Of a stretch of 64,000 nt of DNA, positions 50,684-59,027 are shown piece after piece (position 1 is the stretch's first letter; each line of letters begins with the position of its first letter). Location of the stretch: IMG/VR virus record IMGVR_UViG_3300021512_000005, positions 1-64,000 of that record; one strand, 5' to 3'. A program made the position numbers and the translations under genes. A model generated the notes under the pieces. That model saw only the letters and a list, made by a program, of their open reading frames with translations. It did no database searches and had not been told where the DNA came from. This stretch comes from a virus.

Positions 50684-52891
50684 TCATTCATCAAATTTAA
50701 CACCCAAAAAACCTCGAATTCTTTCACCATTTATCATTTTTTGTTTATATTTACATTCTCTAAAAAATGAATTTTTAAATTCTCGAATAAATGTCTTTTT
50801 AGGCATTGAAACTGGAATATTAACATCTTTGCACCAAATTTCATATCGATCATATAAATCATCACTTGATATAAAATCATCAAATATAAAATCAGTAAAT
50901 TCCAAATTATCTTCACCAAATCTAAAAATTATATTAGATAAAAGATCATGTTCTTCAGCAACATCATCAATATTCTTTTTAACAAATCCACCTCTCTTAA
51001 CTAACCGATCTAATCCCTTTAATGCCAAATTAATAAGTCCAGACATTTCCTCTTCAGTAATATAGTCATCAAAATTAAATGGATTATCTTCTGTAAGTTC
51101 AAAATGATTTAAACATTGAATTAATCTCAATCGTCGATAAGTCGCATCACTTCGATCATCAAATCTTGGTAATTCATTACATCCAAACATTATTTTAGCA
51201 CTATTTCTAAATTCAACCATTGGTTTTCCTTTAACATTAGCAGTAATTCTATCAGTACCAGTTAATTTTTTAATTTTATTTAAACCATAGATTTTATCAG
51301 AACCAGCATCAGGATCAATATTAGCCAATTTCCCAATTAACTTAACCATATAGAATTCTTTCATTAAATCTTGCGGCTCAATATTAGAAACATTTTTCTC
51401 ACCCAATAATGCTGTTATCAAATTACAATATGTCGATTTACCTGAATCAGCCTTTCCTGTATAAATAGTAAAAGTTTTATATTTATTAATATTAGATATT
51501 AAATATCCAATCCATTCAATTTCACTATTATAATTATCAATAATTCCATCAGTTATAAAAATATTTTTTAATAATTCTTCAATTTTAGGACATTTAGCAT
51601 TAGGATCATAATTATGTGGAATTTTAGATAAAAAGAAAAATTCAGGACTATGTGGTAATTGTTTTTTATTTCTTATATCTAAAATACAATTATTAAAATT
51701 AATATAATTTTGATATTCATTAAATTCCTTATCTAAATCATAATACCAATATTTTTTATTTAAAAATATTAAATCTAATATTTCATTCCGCTCATGAATA
51801 TTCATCAAATCCCCAAACATCTCAACTAATGCCGCTTTGACATTTTCACCATAATCCAATTCATAAATTCCTTCTTTTTTATTATAACAATACATATATC
51901 TTTCATTATTTTTTATATGTACATTTAATTCTTTACATAAATAATCAGCAATTTTTTTTCGTTCAAATCCAATTACTTTTCCTTTTTCAGAAAATTTTAA
52001 AAAAATATCAAAATTATTATCCTTAAACAATACTAAATCAGCATTATTTTTAAAATTATAAATTCTACATTTTTCATTACAATAATTATCGCCAAAATTT
52101 TCTTTTAATTTTTCACAATTCCAGGGTTTTACTTCTTTTGCATGTTCCCATGCCTTCTCAGTATCATTTTCATTATAATCTTCTCTATAAACATATTTCA
52201 TAATAAATTTAAATAAATCAATACCAAATCCCTTATTTCTCAAATCTGCAGCAATTGCACCATCAGATTTCCATTTTTCAATATCTGAAAAATTATTTTT
52301 TATTGCATTATATATACATTTTGGTGCCGATCGCATATATTTTTTCATTTCATTATTTAAATTTAATAATTTATTCCAATTTTTTATCATCTCCTCAGGA
52401 ATTTCTTGAATTTCTTTATCAATATCATTAAATCTATAAATATCACCAGACTTATGAGTCGACGGCGGCACAACAACATACCGCTTATCACTTTTAACTT
52501 CAATATTTAAAAAATTTGTATCATTTTTATTACTACCAACATGATCCTTTATTTTAGGATTATATTTAAAATATATATGTCCTCTTCCATTAGTTCTTTT
52601 TGACATAAGAGTATTTATTTCAACATTTTTAAATAATTCCTCTTTATAAAGTTCATCATCAATATCAAAAACAATAATACCAGATTTTTTACCTGTTAAA
52701 ACAGCCAAATTACCTTTAATATTATTATTTTTATCTTTTTTCATTTCTATAAAAATTTCTGCCGGTTTTAATGCTTTCTTTAAATTACCCCATTTAGTTA
52801 ACGGTTTTTTATCATTTTCAGAAATTGGAATAATCCACCAATTTCTTTTTATATATTTATCAATTAATTTTGTAGTTAAATATGGATCCAT
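50684..52891 (-). CDS. primase-helicase (PriPol plus D5-type SF3 helicase)
   Basis: A 735-residue replication enzyme. Residues 1-170 are a PriPol primase-polymerase: WWIIPISENDKKPLTKWGN, GIIVFDID (metal Asp), SKRTNGRGHIYF and YVVVPPSTHKSGDIY. A D5_N-like linker with Cys residues (CEKLKENFGDNYCNEKCRIY) follows. The SF3 helicase has Walker A TGKADSGKST (about 478-487), Walker B KLANIDPDA, sensor IMFGCNELPRF and the Arg pair TYRRLRL. It adjoins the iterons, and would initiate and unwind viral replication. Confidence 0.88.
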   Translation of the reverse strand: MDPYLTTKLIDKYIKRNWWIIPISENDKKPLTKWGNLKKALKPAEIFIEMKKDKNNNIKGNLAVLTGKKSGIIVFDIDDELYKEELFKNVEINTLMSKRTNGRGHIYFKYNPKIKDHVGSNKNDTNFLNIEVKSDKRYVVVPPSTHKSGDIYRFNDIDKEIQEIPEEMIKNWNKLLNLNNEMKKYMRSAPKCIYNAIKNNFSDIEKWKSDGAIAADLRNKGFGIDLFKFIMKYVYREDYNENDTEKAWEHAKEVKPWNCEKLKENFGDNYCNEKCRIYNFKNNADLVLFKDNNFDIFLKFSEKGKVIGFERKKIADYLCKELNVHIKNNERYMYCYNKKEGIYELDYGENVKAALVEMFGDLMNIHERNEILDLIFLNKKYWYYDLDKEFNEYQNYINFNNCILDIRNKKQLPHSPEFFFLSKIPHNYDPNAKCPKIEELLKNIFITDGIIDNYNSEIEWIGYLISNINKYKTFTIYTGKADSGKSTYCNLITALLGEKNVSNIEPQDLMKEFYMVKLIGKLANIDPDAGSDKIYGLNKIKKLTGTDRITANVKGKPMVEFRNSAKIMFGCNELPRFDDRSDATYRRLRLIQCLNHFELTEDNPFNFDDYITEEEMSGLINLALKGLDRLVKRGGFVKKNIDDVAEEHDLLSNIIFRFGEDNLEFTDFIFDDFISSDDLYDRYEIWCKDVNIPVSMPKKTFIREFKNSFFRECKYKQKMINGERIRGFLGVKFDE

Positions 52892-52893
52892 TT

Positions 52894-53505
52894 TTAATCA
52901 TCCCACTGAATTTTATTAAATTCTAACTCTTTTTTATCAATATAAAGTATTTTTTCTATATTATTTTGTATTTTATAATGTAAATTTATATAATAATTAT
53001 ATTTTAAATATTTAAAATATTTATTAGGATTTTTAATAAAATCATTAGGATCAATAGATGTACCTTTATCTTTTTGTACATTTCCAATCCAAATCCAATC
53101 AATTAAATCTAAAGAATATGCCTTTTTTACTTCAGATATAAATCTTTTTTTATATTCATTAAATATATTATCATCATTAATATTATTATTTAATTTTACA
53201 TTCAATTCATATTTAACAAGATCAATATTTAAATCTTCAGCAATAAATTTAACCCTATCAGAAAAATCTTGCGCAATAATAATTCCTTTTTCAGCATTTA
53301 TACATTTCATATAACCTAAAATTTGACCAATAGCACTATCTCCTGCTTCCCCCAATTTAACTTCAATTGGAATTAAATTCCCATTATCATCCTCACATAA
53401 AATATCAATATATCCAACATTAGTATTATATTCATATTCAATAAAATTTAAACCCAATTCATTTAAATTAACATTATCTCTAATATAATTTTTATTAATT
53501 TCCAT
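52894..53505 (-). CDS. NucS/EndoMS-like PD-(D/E)XK nuclease
   Basis: A 203-residue protein. VGYIDILCEDDNGNLIPIEVK (residues about 30-50) gives the D...ExK active site, followed by GEAGDSAIGQILGYMKC and KGIIIAQDFSDRVKFIAEDL, as in the C-terminal domain of the archaeal mismatch/branched-DNA nuclease NucS. The N-terminal DNA-binding domain is absent, while about 90 extra residues occur at the C-terminus. Probably repair or replication fork processing. Confidence 0.75.
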   Translation of the reverse strand: MEINKNYIRDNVNLNELGLNFIEYEYNTNVGYIDILCEDDNGNLIPIEVKLGEAGDSAIGQILGYMKCINAEKGIIIAQDFSDRVKFIAEDLNIDLVKYELNVKLNNNINDDNIFNEYKKRFISEVKKAYSLDLIDWIWIGNVQKDKGTSIDPNDFIKNPNKYFKYLKYNYYINLHYKIQNNIEKILYIDKKELEFNKIQWDD

Positions 53506-53917
53506 TTATATCACTTTCCATTTTATTTAATAATTGTTGAGCATATTCTCGTACCTGTTTATCAATTTTAATACCCATTTGAATAGGCATTATACTAATT
53601 CTAAATTTTCTCACATATTTTCCATATCTGAAAAATCCATATATTGAATTAGTATCCCAATCATTATCATTTTTTAGATATATCTCTGGATATATAATAG
53701 ATAATTGTGTTCCATTTTGTCTGAAAAGTATATCAAATAAATTATAATTAGTATAATAATCTTTTTTAATACGTTTAGTAATTTTTGTGGATATTTCGTA
53801 TGTTAATTCATATTCTTCTACTACACTTGCTATAGTTTGAATTGTATAATCATAAATTTTTTGAATTTCTATATTCCTTTTATTTGCATATTCTTGAATA
53901 TATTTTTTTGTTTTCAT
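53495..53917 (-). CDS. hypothetical protein upstream of the NucS-like nuclease
   Basis: 140 residues, basic, helical N-terminus (MKTKKYIQEYANKRNIEIQK) and beta-containing C-terminus. It overlaps the nuclease by 11 nt, so may be a partner. Not recognised. Confidence 0.55.
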   Translation of the reverse strand: MKTKKYIQEYANKRNIEIQKIYDYTIQTIASVVEEYELTYEISTKITKRIKKDYYTNYNLFDILFRQNGTQLSIIYPEIYLKNDNDWDTNSIYGFFRYGKYVRKFRISIMPIQMGIKIDKQVREYAQQLLNKMESDINGN

Positions 53918-53933
53918 TTATTTAACCTTTATT

Positions 53934-54068
53934 TTATAACATTTTTTCTAAAATTTCTATAGTATGTTTCACTTGTTTCTTATAAAATTCAGGATATTCT
54001 TTACAACCCAAATATTTTAATTCTTTTACATATTTATCATATATAATTTCACAATCTTTATGGTCCAT
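53934..54068 (-). CDS. small helical protein
   Basis: 44 residues (MDHKDCEIIYDKYVKELKYL and onward); GATTAAAATG leader overlapping the stop of the gene before. Confidence 0.5.
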   Translation of the reverse strand: MDHKDCEIIYDKYVKELKYLGCKEYPEFYKKQVKHTIEILEKML

Positions 54069-54069
54069 T

Positions 54070-54198
54070 TTAATCATTTTTTATAATATAACGAATTTTT
54101 CTTTGTTTCATTACACTTTTTGGATATTTATCTAAATCAAAAAATTCTATTCCATATAAATCAATAAATTTTTTTTCTTTATTTTTTTTAGAATCCAT
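54070..54198 (-). CDS. small basic protein
   Basis: 42 residues (MDSKKNKEKKFIDLYGIEFF and onward) with GGTGATTTTAA upstream of the ATG. Unknown. Confidence 0.5.
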   Translation of the reverse strand: MDSKKNKEKKFIDLYGIEFFDLDKYPKSVMKQRKIRYIIKND

Positions 54199-54204
54199 TT
54201 AAAA

Positions 54205-54528
54205 TCACCCAATATAATAAATTCTTTTAATCCCAACACTTTCAATAAGTTTTTGACATGATTCACAAGGTTTAGATATTCTTCCATTTATTCTTAAAAC
54301 AATCATTGTAGCATCAGAAAAATCAATACCAATCCTATTACCCTTTAAAATAGCCATTTCTTCAGCATGAATACTCCAGGGAGTTCGTTTATTTGTTTTA
54401 CAACCATAAGATCGATTCCAACCAATCACATATTTTTTAGAATCAAACAAACAAACACCCAATTTCTGCCGCATATTTGACCGTTTACAAGCCTTTACTG
54501 CCAAATCATAAGCATCATTAAATTTCAT
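54205..54528 (-). CDS. cytidine/dCMP deaminase-like protein
   Basis: A 107-residue protein from MKFNDAYDLA at 54528. The zinc and proton-shuttle residues are present: WSIHAEEMAIL (His-Ala-Glu) and KPCESCQKLI (Cys-x2-Cys). It is shorter than canonical dCMP deaminases and lacks an obvious allosteric site. Likely supplies dUMP for thymidylate or edits nucleotides. It fits with the RNR at 63593 in nucleotide metabolism. Confidence 0.8.
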   Translation of the reverse strand: MKFNDAYDLAVKACKRSNMRQKLGVCLFDSKKYVIGWNRSYGCKTNKRTPWSIHAEEMAILKGNRIGIDFSDATMIVLRINGRISKPCESCQKLIESVGIKRIYYIG

Positions 54529-54739
54529 ACAAATCAATTCCACTTAATTTATAACCATTAATATTATTTTCCAAATATTTATAATCCAAAAGAAAATTTA
54601 TATAAAGATTAACATCTAAATTTAAATTTTCAATATGTTTAATTAAAATTTTTTTAGGAATATTTGACAAAATTCCAAACTCATCAAATCCGTCATTTCT
54701 TAATTTTGTGCAAATTATATTACAATTATTTCTTATCAT
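54518..54739 (-). CDS. small hypothetical protein
   Basis: 73 residues from MIRNNCNIICTKLRNDG (MKM two codons earlier is possible). Contains FGILSNIPKKILIKHIENL, winged-helix-like in feel. Overlaps the deaminase start. Unknown. Confidence 0.5.
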   Translation of the reverse strand: MIRNNCNIICTKLRNDGFDEFGILSNIPKKILIKHIENLNLDVNLYINFLLDYKYLENNINGYKLSGIDLYEI

Positions 54740-54824
54740 TTTCATTTTTATCATTCCATAATTTATTTTCAATTTCTTTTTCAATTTTTCTTTCAATTTC
54801 TTTTTCAATATAATTTAAATTCAT
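54726..54824 (-). CDS. small coiled-coil leader gene
   Basis: 32 residues (MNLNYIEKEIERKIEKEIEN and onward), an alternating Glu/Lys helix, GGTGATTAG upstream. First ORF after the minus-strand operator at 54863. Confidence 0.5.
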   Translation of the reverse strand: MNLNYIEKEIERKIEKEIENKLWNDKNENDKK

Positions 54825-54862
54825 CTAATCACCTTTTAAATCGAATTTCTTCCTTCAACATA

Positions 54863-54881
54863 TACTTATTTTTTAAAAGTA
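54863..54881 (-). promoter_or_regulatory. promoter/operator with TACTT...AAGTA arms
   Basis: On the minus strand TACTTTTAAAAAATAAGTA, an imperfect palindrome overlapping an A/T TATA-like core, 40-60 nt before the 54726 ATG. It forms a divergent pair with the plus-strand copy at 54951. Confidence 0.65.
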
Positions 54882-54907
54882 TTCTCAAAGATCATAAAAT
54901 TAAAAAC

Positions 54908-54950
54908 ATTACCTACAAAAATAAATAAAAGTAAAATATTACCCACAAAA
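54908..54950 (+). promoter_or_regulatory. direct repeats between divergent promoters
   Basis: ATTACCTACAAAA (54908-54920) and ATTACCCACAAAA (54938-54950), spaced 30 nt (about three helical turns) apart on one face of the helix, next to the plus-strand operator. A candidate activator site. Confidence 0.45.
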
Positions 54951-54970
54951 TACTTTTAAAAAATAAGTAC
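54951..54970 (+). promoter_or_regulatory. promoter/operator with TACTT...AAGTA arms
   Basis: TACTTTTAAAAAATAAGTAC, followed by ATTGAGG and the ATG at 54988. If its AT core is the TATA box the mRNA would be nearly leaderless, so it may instead be an operator with the TATA box slightly upstream (about 54930). Confidence 0.65.
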
Positions 54971-54987
54971 ATATTGAGGTTATAAAA

Positions 54988-55146
54988 ATGAAAATTGAGA
55001 TGACAAAAGAAGAAAAATATATTGCTAAAACAATTGGATATCCAATAGATTGGAATACAACTAAATATTCTTCATTAGCATTAGCATTATGGAAATTATA
55101 TCTTGATGAATGTGATATAAGGCATAAATATGAAAAAATATATTGA
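54988..55146 (+). CDS. small EKYIAK-family protein
   Basis: 52 residues (MKIEMTKEEKYIAKTIGYPI and onward). Paralogue of the 45344 protein, though on the other strand and in a different operon. Unknown function; first gene of the right plus-strand block. Confidence 0.6.
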   Translation: MKIEMTKEEKYIAKTIGYPIDWNTTKYSSLALALWKLYLDECDIRHKYEKIY

Positions 55147-55155
55147 GGATAAAAT

Positions 55156-55362
55156 ATGAAACGAACAAAAGAATGGTGGAATAACCTTACAAAAGAAGAA
55201 CGATCAAGACTTGTATATCTTGAACGAGCATATAGTAATTCAATATTTCCAGATTGTGAATGTAAATCATGTGGCGAATTATATGTAGGTGCCGGATTAT
55301 GTCAATCTTGTTATAAAGAAATGAAACAATTAATAAATAAAGGAAATAAAGGAAATAAATAA
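55156..55362 (+). CDS. zinc-ribbon small protein
   Basis: 68 residues. DCECKSCGELYVGAGLCQSC provides Cys-x-Cys-x2-Cys and Cys-x2-Cys for one zinc site; the rest is basic and helical. GAGGATAAA precedes the ATG. Confidence 0.6.
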   Translation: MKRTKEWWNNLTKEERSRLVYLERAYSNSIFPDCECKSCGELYVGAGLCQSCYKEMKQLINKGNKGNK

Positions 55363-55363
55363 A

Positions 55364-55513
55364 ATGCAAATTATTATACCATTTGGTTGTAATGATAAAT
55401 ATGAAAAAAATATAAAAATTGCTAAAGAAATTCTTTTAATAATAAAAAATAAGACTAATTATTGTGGTTGGATTGAAGATAATGATGGAAATATAATATA
55501 TGGTATAATTTAA
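55364..55513 (+). CDS. small hypothetical protein
   Basis: 49 residues (MQIIIPFGCNDKYEKNIKIA and onward). TAATG overlap with the next gene; no strong ribosome site. Unknown. Confidence 0.5.
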   Translation: MQIIIPFGCNDKYEKNIKIAKEILLIIKNKTNYCGWIEDNDGNIIYGII

Positions 55514-55734
55514 TGATAAAAATATTAAAATTACAACAAATAGGACTAATAGGTTCAATTATATCTATCATATTATTATCTCAAGGTCAAACTTTTAATG
55601 GAAATTTATTTTTATTTTTAGCACAAATTCCTTGGATAATATATTCGCAAAAAAATAAATTATACGAATTATTAATGTTATCATTAATTTATTTCATCCT
55701 TGCTATTATTGGAATTATTAACACTTGTCATTGA
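55513..55734 (+). CDS. small multi-span membrane protein
   Basis: 73 residues with three hydrophobic segments (LIGSIISIILLSQG; LFLFLAQIPWIIY; LLMLSLIYFILAIIGII). A small PQ-loop-like or transporter fragment is possible; not assigned. Confidence 0.5.
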   Translation: MIKILKLQQIGLIGSIISIILLSQGQTFNGNLFLFLAQIPWIIYSQKNKLYELLMLSLIYFILAIIGIINTCH

Positions 55735-55797
55735 AACGACAACTCATATATAAATAACTGGTCATTATCTTATTAAAAAAATAAAGGAGAAAAATAA

Positions 55798-56649
55798 ATG
55801 TTAACATTAAGTAAATCAAAAATAAAATCATTAATAGATTGTCCACTTAAATTCAGATTTAATTATATCGATGATCCTAAACCTGAAAAAGATACAATTT
55901 TAGATGACAAATATCTTATTGCAGGTTTAGAAATCCATGATCGATTGGATAAAATTTATGATAAAATAGATGAACAAAAATATAAAAATATGGATATTGT
56001 AGAAAAAATAGAATATTTACACGATTTATTTGGTGATGCAGAAACAGAAAATATAGAAGCGAATGAAATCATAAATACTGCTCGTGAAAATTATATTGAA
56101 TATCAACTTAACTTAGATAAAGAATTTAATAGAGATTTAGCAAAACCATATAAAAAAGAATTATTTGCCAAATTTACAATAACAGATAATTTTATAAAAA
56201 AATTTATAGAACCACGAAAAAATTCAACAACAGGAAAAAAAATTAGAAATCTAAACCCTCTTAATGAAAATATTTTAATTCGAGGTTATATCGATAGAAT
56301 TGATCAATTCACAGATAACACTTATGGTATATTAGATTATAAATCAAAAATAAGTTCAGTGACAATTTGGGAACTTTCAGGTTACATGCTTATGGCATCG
56401 ATTCATTTAAATCTTCCCGAAATTAATAAAATCGGATGCTGGGGTTATAAGGATTCATCATATTTTTATAGACCAGTTAAAGTACAAAATATTGATTATT
56501 TTTTATTTAAAGTTCTTGAATTTAAAAATAATTATGATAAATACCAAAAACTCGATCGATGGCCTCGAAAACGTGGTTTCATGTGCAGATTTTGTGAATG
56601 GCAAAAATTATGTAAAAAATACAATTTCAGAGGAGAGTTAAAAAAATGA
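55798..56649 (+). CDS. PD-(D/E)XK nuclease, RecB/Cas4-like, probably Fe-S
   Basis: A 283-residue protein. Opens with SKSKIKSLIDCPLKFRFNYI (Cys15), has ILIRGYIDRID and GILDYKSK (the D...D-x-K active site, about 163-185) and a C-terminal GFMCRFCEWQKLCKKY. Four Cys in this layout hold a 4Fe-4S cluster in Cas4/AddB-type exonucleases. AAAGGAGAAAAATAA precedes the ATG. Likely end resection for replication or recombination, or host DNA breakdown. Confidence 0.8.
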   Translation: MLTLSKSKIKSLIDCPLKFRFNYIDDPKPEKDTILDDKYLIAGLEIHDRLDKIYDKIDEQKYKNMDIVEKIEYLHDLFGDAETENIEANEIINTARENYIEYQLNLDKEFNRDLAKPYKKELFAKFTITDNFIKKFIEPRKNSTTGKKIRNLNPLNENILIRGYIDRIDQFTDNTYGILDYKSKISSVTIWELSGYMLMASIHLNLPEINKIGCWGYKDSSYFYRPVKVQNIDYFLFKVLEFKNNYDKYQKLDRWPRKRGFMCRFCEWQKLCKKYNFRGELKK

Positions 56650-56813
56650 TTGGCAAAATATTAACAATAATATATTTTACAACAATAACAATTTTTGGCT
56701 TAGAAATGGAATTCCTTGAACATGGACCATATTTAATTATTGGATATTATTTTATAGTATTAATAGAATATTTAAGTATTTATCAAATTATTAAAAATTG
56801 TGGGTTGATATAA
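56646..56813 (+). CDS. two-span small membrane protein
   Basis: 55 residues with two hydrophobic spans (ILTIIYFTTITIFGL; YLIIGYYFIVLIEYLSIY). Overlaps the end of the nuclease gene by 4 nt (ATGA). Unknown. Confidence 0.5.
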   Translation: MIGKILTIIYFTTITIFGLEMEFLEHGPYLIIGYYFIVLIEYLSIYQIIKNCGLI

Positions 56814-56815
56814 AA

Positions 56816-57079
56816 ATGACAACAAATATACATCCATTAATAAAATGTCAAAATGTAAAAAATAAAATTATTAATTTAATAGAATCTAAAACAAATTTTC
56901 AATTAAAAAAAGATCCAAATTCAGATTTTATTTTACATTATGGACATTATGAAGAATCAAAATTTAATGAAATTTTTACAGTAATAATTGATAATCCCAT
57001 TACAACAATATTTGTAAAAAATAAAAATAAATGGACATATAATTTATTAAAAAATAAAAATATAATGAAATATTTTTAA
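56816..57079 (+). CDS. hypothetical protein
   Basis: 87 residues from MTTNIHPLIKCQNVKNKI. Alpha/beta, with GHYEESKFNEIFTVIIDN. The upstream TTG at 56798 is a less likely start. Not recognised. Confidence 0.5.
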   Translation: MTTNIHPLIKCQNVKNKIINLIESKTNFQLKKDPNSDFILHYGHYEESKFNEIFTVIIDNPITTIFVKNKNKWTYNLLKNKNIMKYF

Positions 57080-57104
57080 AATTAAAATATAGAGGTATAA
57101 AAAA

Positions 57105-57860
57105 ATGTTAAAATTATGTGCATTATTACCAATTAATTATCTCCATTGGGGCAATAATCTTAATGACTATCATTTAATTCTTCCACATATTGCTGAAAAA
57201 TCAAAATTATATTTAAATCATTTTAAATATCAAAAAGGATATAAAATAATTGATAATTCAACATTTGAACTTGGGCATTCAGTTTCAAATAAATTAATGT
57301 ATCAAATAATAAAAGAAATTAATGCTAATGCATATTTTCTTCCAGAAATTAAAAATGATGAAAAAGAAAGTATTAAAATACGAAATCAATTTTTAAAATC
57401 TGAAATATATAATAATTTATATGATAAATTAACATATCAAGCATTTCAATCAGAAGATGCAATTCCAATTGGAGATTATATTTCAATTCCAGCACATCTT
57501 AATCGCCCAAAAGTTATAGATCAATTATTTCAAAAATATGGTCATATTTTTAATTCAATATATCTAAGTGGTCTTACCGGTGGTAAAAGAAAATTTGATA
57601 TAACAAAAATTGCAGAATTAATATATTTACAAAAAAAATATCCAAATTTAAATATATATATGGATACATCTCTTCCTTATTTATTAACAAAAATAAATAC
57701 ATCATTAAATAGATTAATTTTGACAGGTGATCGACCAAAACTTCCTAAAATGGATTTTTGGGATTTTAATTTATATGATTTTAAACTATTTCAATATAAT
57801 TTTTGGAATTTGAAATCATTAACACATATTAATGATAAAATTAGTAAAATAAAGATTTAG
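57105..57860 (+). CDS. TGT-like TIM-barrel protein (possible DpdA-type)
   Basis: A 251-residue protein. KIIDNSTFELGHSVS, then a strand ending FLPEI, then IYLSGLTGGKRKF and a C-terminal TGDRPK recall the barrel strands of small viral tRNA-guanine-transglycosylase-like proteins (DpdA relatives; DNS/DNG-x-FE motif). These insert 7-deazaguanines into DNA or RNA. No queuosine/archaeosine biosynthesis genes are in this window, so function is uncertain. AGAGGTATAA precedes the ATG. Confidence 0.45.
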   Translation: MLKLCALLPINYLHWGNNLNDYHLILPHIAEKSKLYLNHFKYQKGYKIIDNSTFELGHSVSNKLMYQIIKEINANAYFLPEIKNDEKESIKIRNQFLKSEIYNNLYDKLTYQAFQSEDAIPIGDYISIPAHLNRPKVIDQLFQKYGHIFNSIYLSGLTGGKRKFDITKIAELIYLQKKYPNLNIYMDTSLPYLLTKINTSLNRLILTGDRPKLPKMDFWDFNLYDFKLFQYNFWNLKSLTHINDKISKIKI

Positions 57861-57863
57861 GAA

Positions 57864-57883
57864 TATTTTTAAAAAATAAGTAC
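57864..57883 (+). promoter_or_regulatory. promoter/operator copy
   Basis: TATTTTTAAAAAATAAGTAC, one base different from the copy at 54951, followed by TTTGAGG and the ATG at 57900. Confidence 0.6.
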
Positions 57884-57899
57884 AATTTGAGGTAAACAA

Positions 57900-58064
57900 A
57901 TGTCAATAATAGTTTGTAAAAATTGTAATAAAAAAGCATTTAAAACAAAATCCGTAGTTTTTTGTTTTAATAATAATTGTAAAAATTATTTAAAATTTAC
58001 AAAATTAAATTCATCATATTTTTATAAACATTTTTGTGAAATAAAATCTATTAATGAGGATTAA
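57900..58064 (+). CDS. zinc-ribbon small protein
   Basis: 54 residues (MSIIVCKNCNKKAFKTKSVV, then FCFNNNCKNY), two Cys pairs. GAGGTAAACAA precedes the ATG. Confidence 0.6.
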   Translation: MSIIVCKNCNKKAFKTKSVVFCFNNNCKNYLKFTKLNSSYFYKHFCEIKSINED

Positions 58065-58511
58065 ATGTGTACAAATTTTTATTATGATCCAAAATATTTA
58101 AAAGATATAATGTCAAATGAATATAATAAAAAAGATATTTACTATGATCTTTTAGAACTCCCTTCTGGTAATTATATTCCAATTTTATATCTTTTGGAAA
58201 TTGGAATTTCTTGGGAAACATTTTTAGAAATTCCATTAGGTGATTATCGAGATTGGGAATTTTTTGAATGTTCTAATTGTAAAAATAAATTATTTTATCC
58301 AGGTTTATGCAAAAAATGTTGTAAAAATTTAACACAAGAAGAAATAAATCAATATAAAGAAAAATTAATAATTAAATATGAAAAAAGTATTATTGAATTG
58401 AAAAAAATAATAAAAAATAATGCCTGGAATAAATGTAAATATATTCGATCATATTTTATAAGATTAGAAGATAAAAATGGTAAATATAGATCATATTATA
58501 GAAATTTCTAA
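58065..58511 (+). CDS. zinc-binding hypothetical protein
   Basis: 148 residues; ECSNCKNKLFYPGLCKKCCK gives a four-Cys site (about residues 88-107), with a helical C-terminal half rich in Lys. Shares the LCxxC finger style of the 55156 protein. Unknown. Confidence 0.55.
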   Translation: MCTNFYYDPKYLKDIMSNEYNKKDIYYDLLELPSGNYIPILYLLEIGISWETFLEIPLGDYRDWEFFECSNCKNKLFYPGLCKKCCKNLTQEEINQYKEKLIIKYEKSIIELKKIIKNNAWNKCKYIRSYFIRLEDKNGKYRSYYRNF

Positions 58512-58582
58512 TAGGATTTATTATTTTTAAAAAAGAAAAATAAAATAAAAAAAATGAATAAAAATTAAAAGGTGAAAATAAA

Positions 58583-58819
58583 ATGAGAGCATGGTCAAAA
58601 TATAGATATGAACTTGGATCTGATTTGACAAATAAAATAATTAATAAATATAATTTAGAACCAGAATTTAATGATATAATTAAAAAAGCAATATTAGAAA
58701 AATTAAATAGTCTTAATGATGAAGAATTTATAAATATTTGGGATAAATATATGTATTATTCAATTGGTTATACTGTTGATTATTTATATAAAGATGATAA
58801 AAATGATAAAAATAAATAA
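58583..58819 (+). CDS. small helical protein
   Basis: 78 residues (MRAWSKYRYELGSDLTNK and onward) with AAAGGTGAAAATAAA before the ATG. The segment DEEFINIWDKYMYYSIGY resembles NEFEKIWNNYNAIWSFKD in the protein at 61312, so the two are probably paralogues. Confidence 0.55.
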   Translation: MRAWSKYRYELGSDLTNKIINKYNLEPEFNDIIKKAILEKLNSLNDEEFINIWDKYMYYSIGYTVDYLYKDDKNDKNK

Positions 58820-59027
58820 AGAATTTGAATTATAAAGATCATTAACACATATCTATGATATTCGTGATCGTTTTGAAATTGCATTACAATATTGGAAAAA
58901 GAAAAAAGATGAACAAAAAATAAAAAATTGTATTCATGCAATTAATATATGTGATAAATTATCTAAAGATTATATAAAAAGATTAAAGAGGTTATATAAT
59001 AATGACAAATTTACAAGAAGTTATTGA
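58803..59027 (+). pseudogene. ORF with in-frame TAA after ten codons
   Basis: ATG 58803 opens MIKINKEFEL and stops at TAA 58833-58835. The same frame then stays open for 63 codons with sensible composition (RSLTHIYDIRDRFEIALQYW, KNCIHAINICDKLSKDYIKR) to TGA at 59025, with no alternative start near its beginning. Probably a nonsense-mutated gene, or a recoded one. Confidence 0.5.

Noticed and set aside
55798-56649. Cas4 of a CRISPR system
   Set aside because: The motifs fit the wider RecB/Cas4 nuclease family, but there are no repeats or other cas genes, so a viral replication/repair nuclease is more likely.
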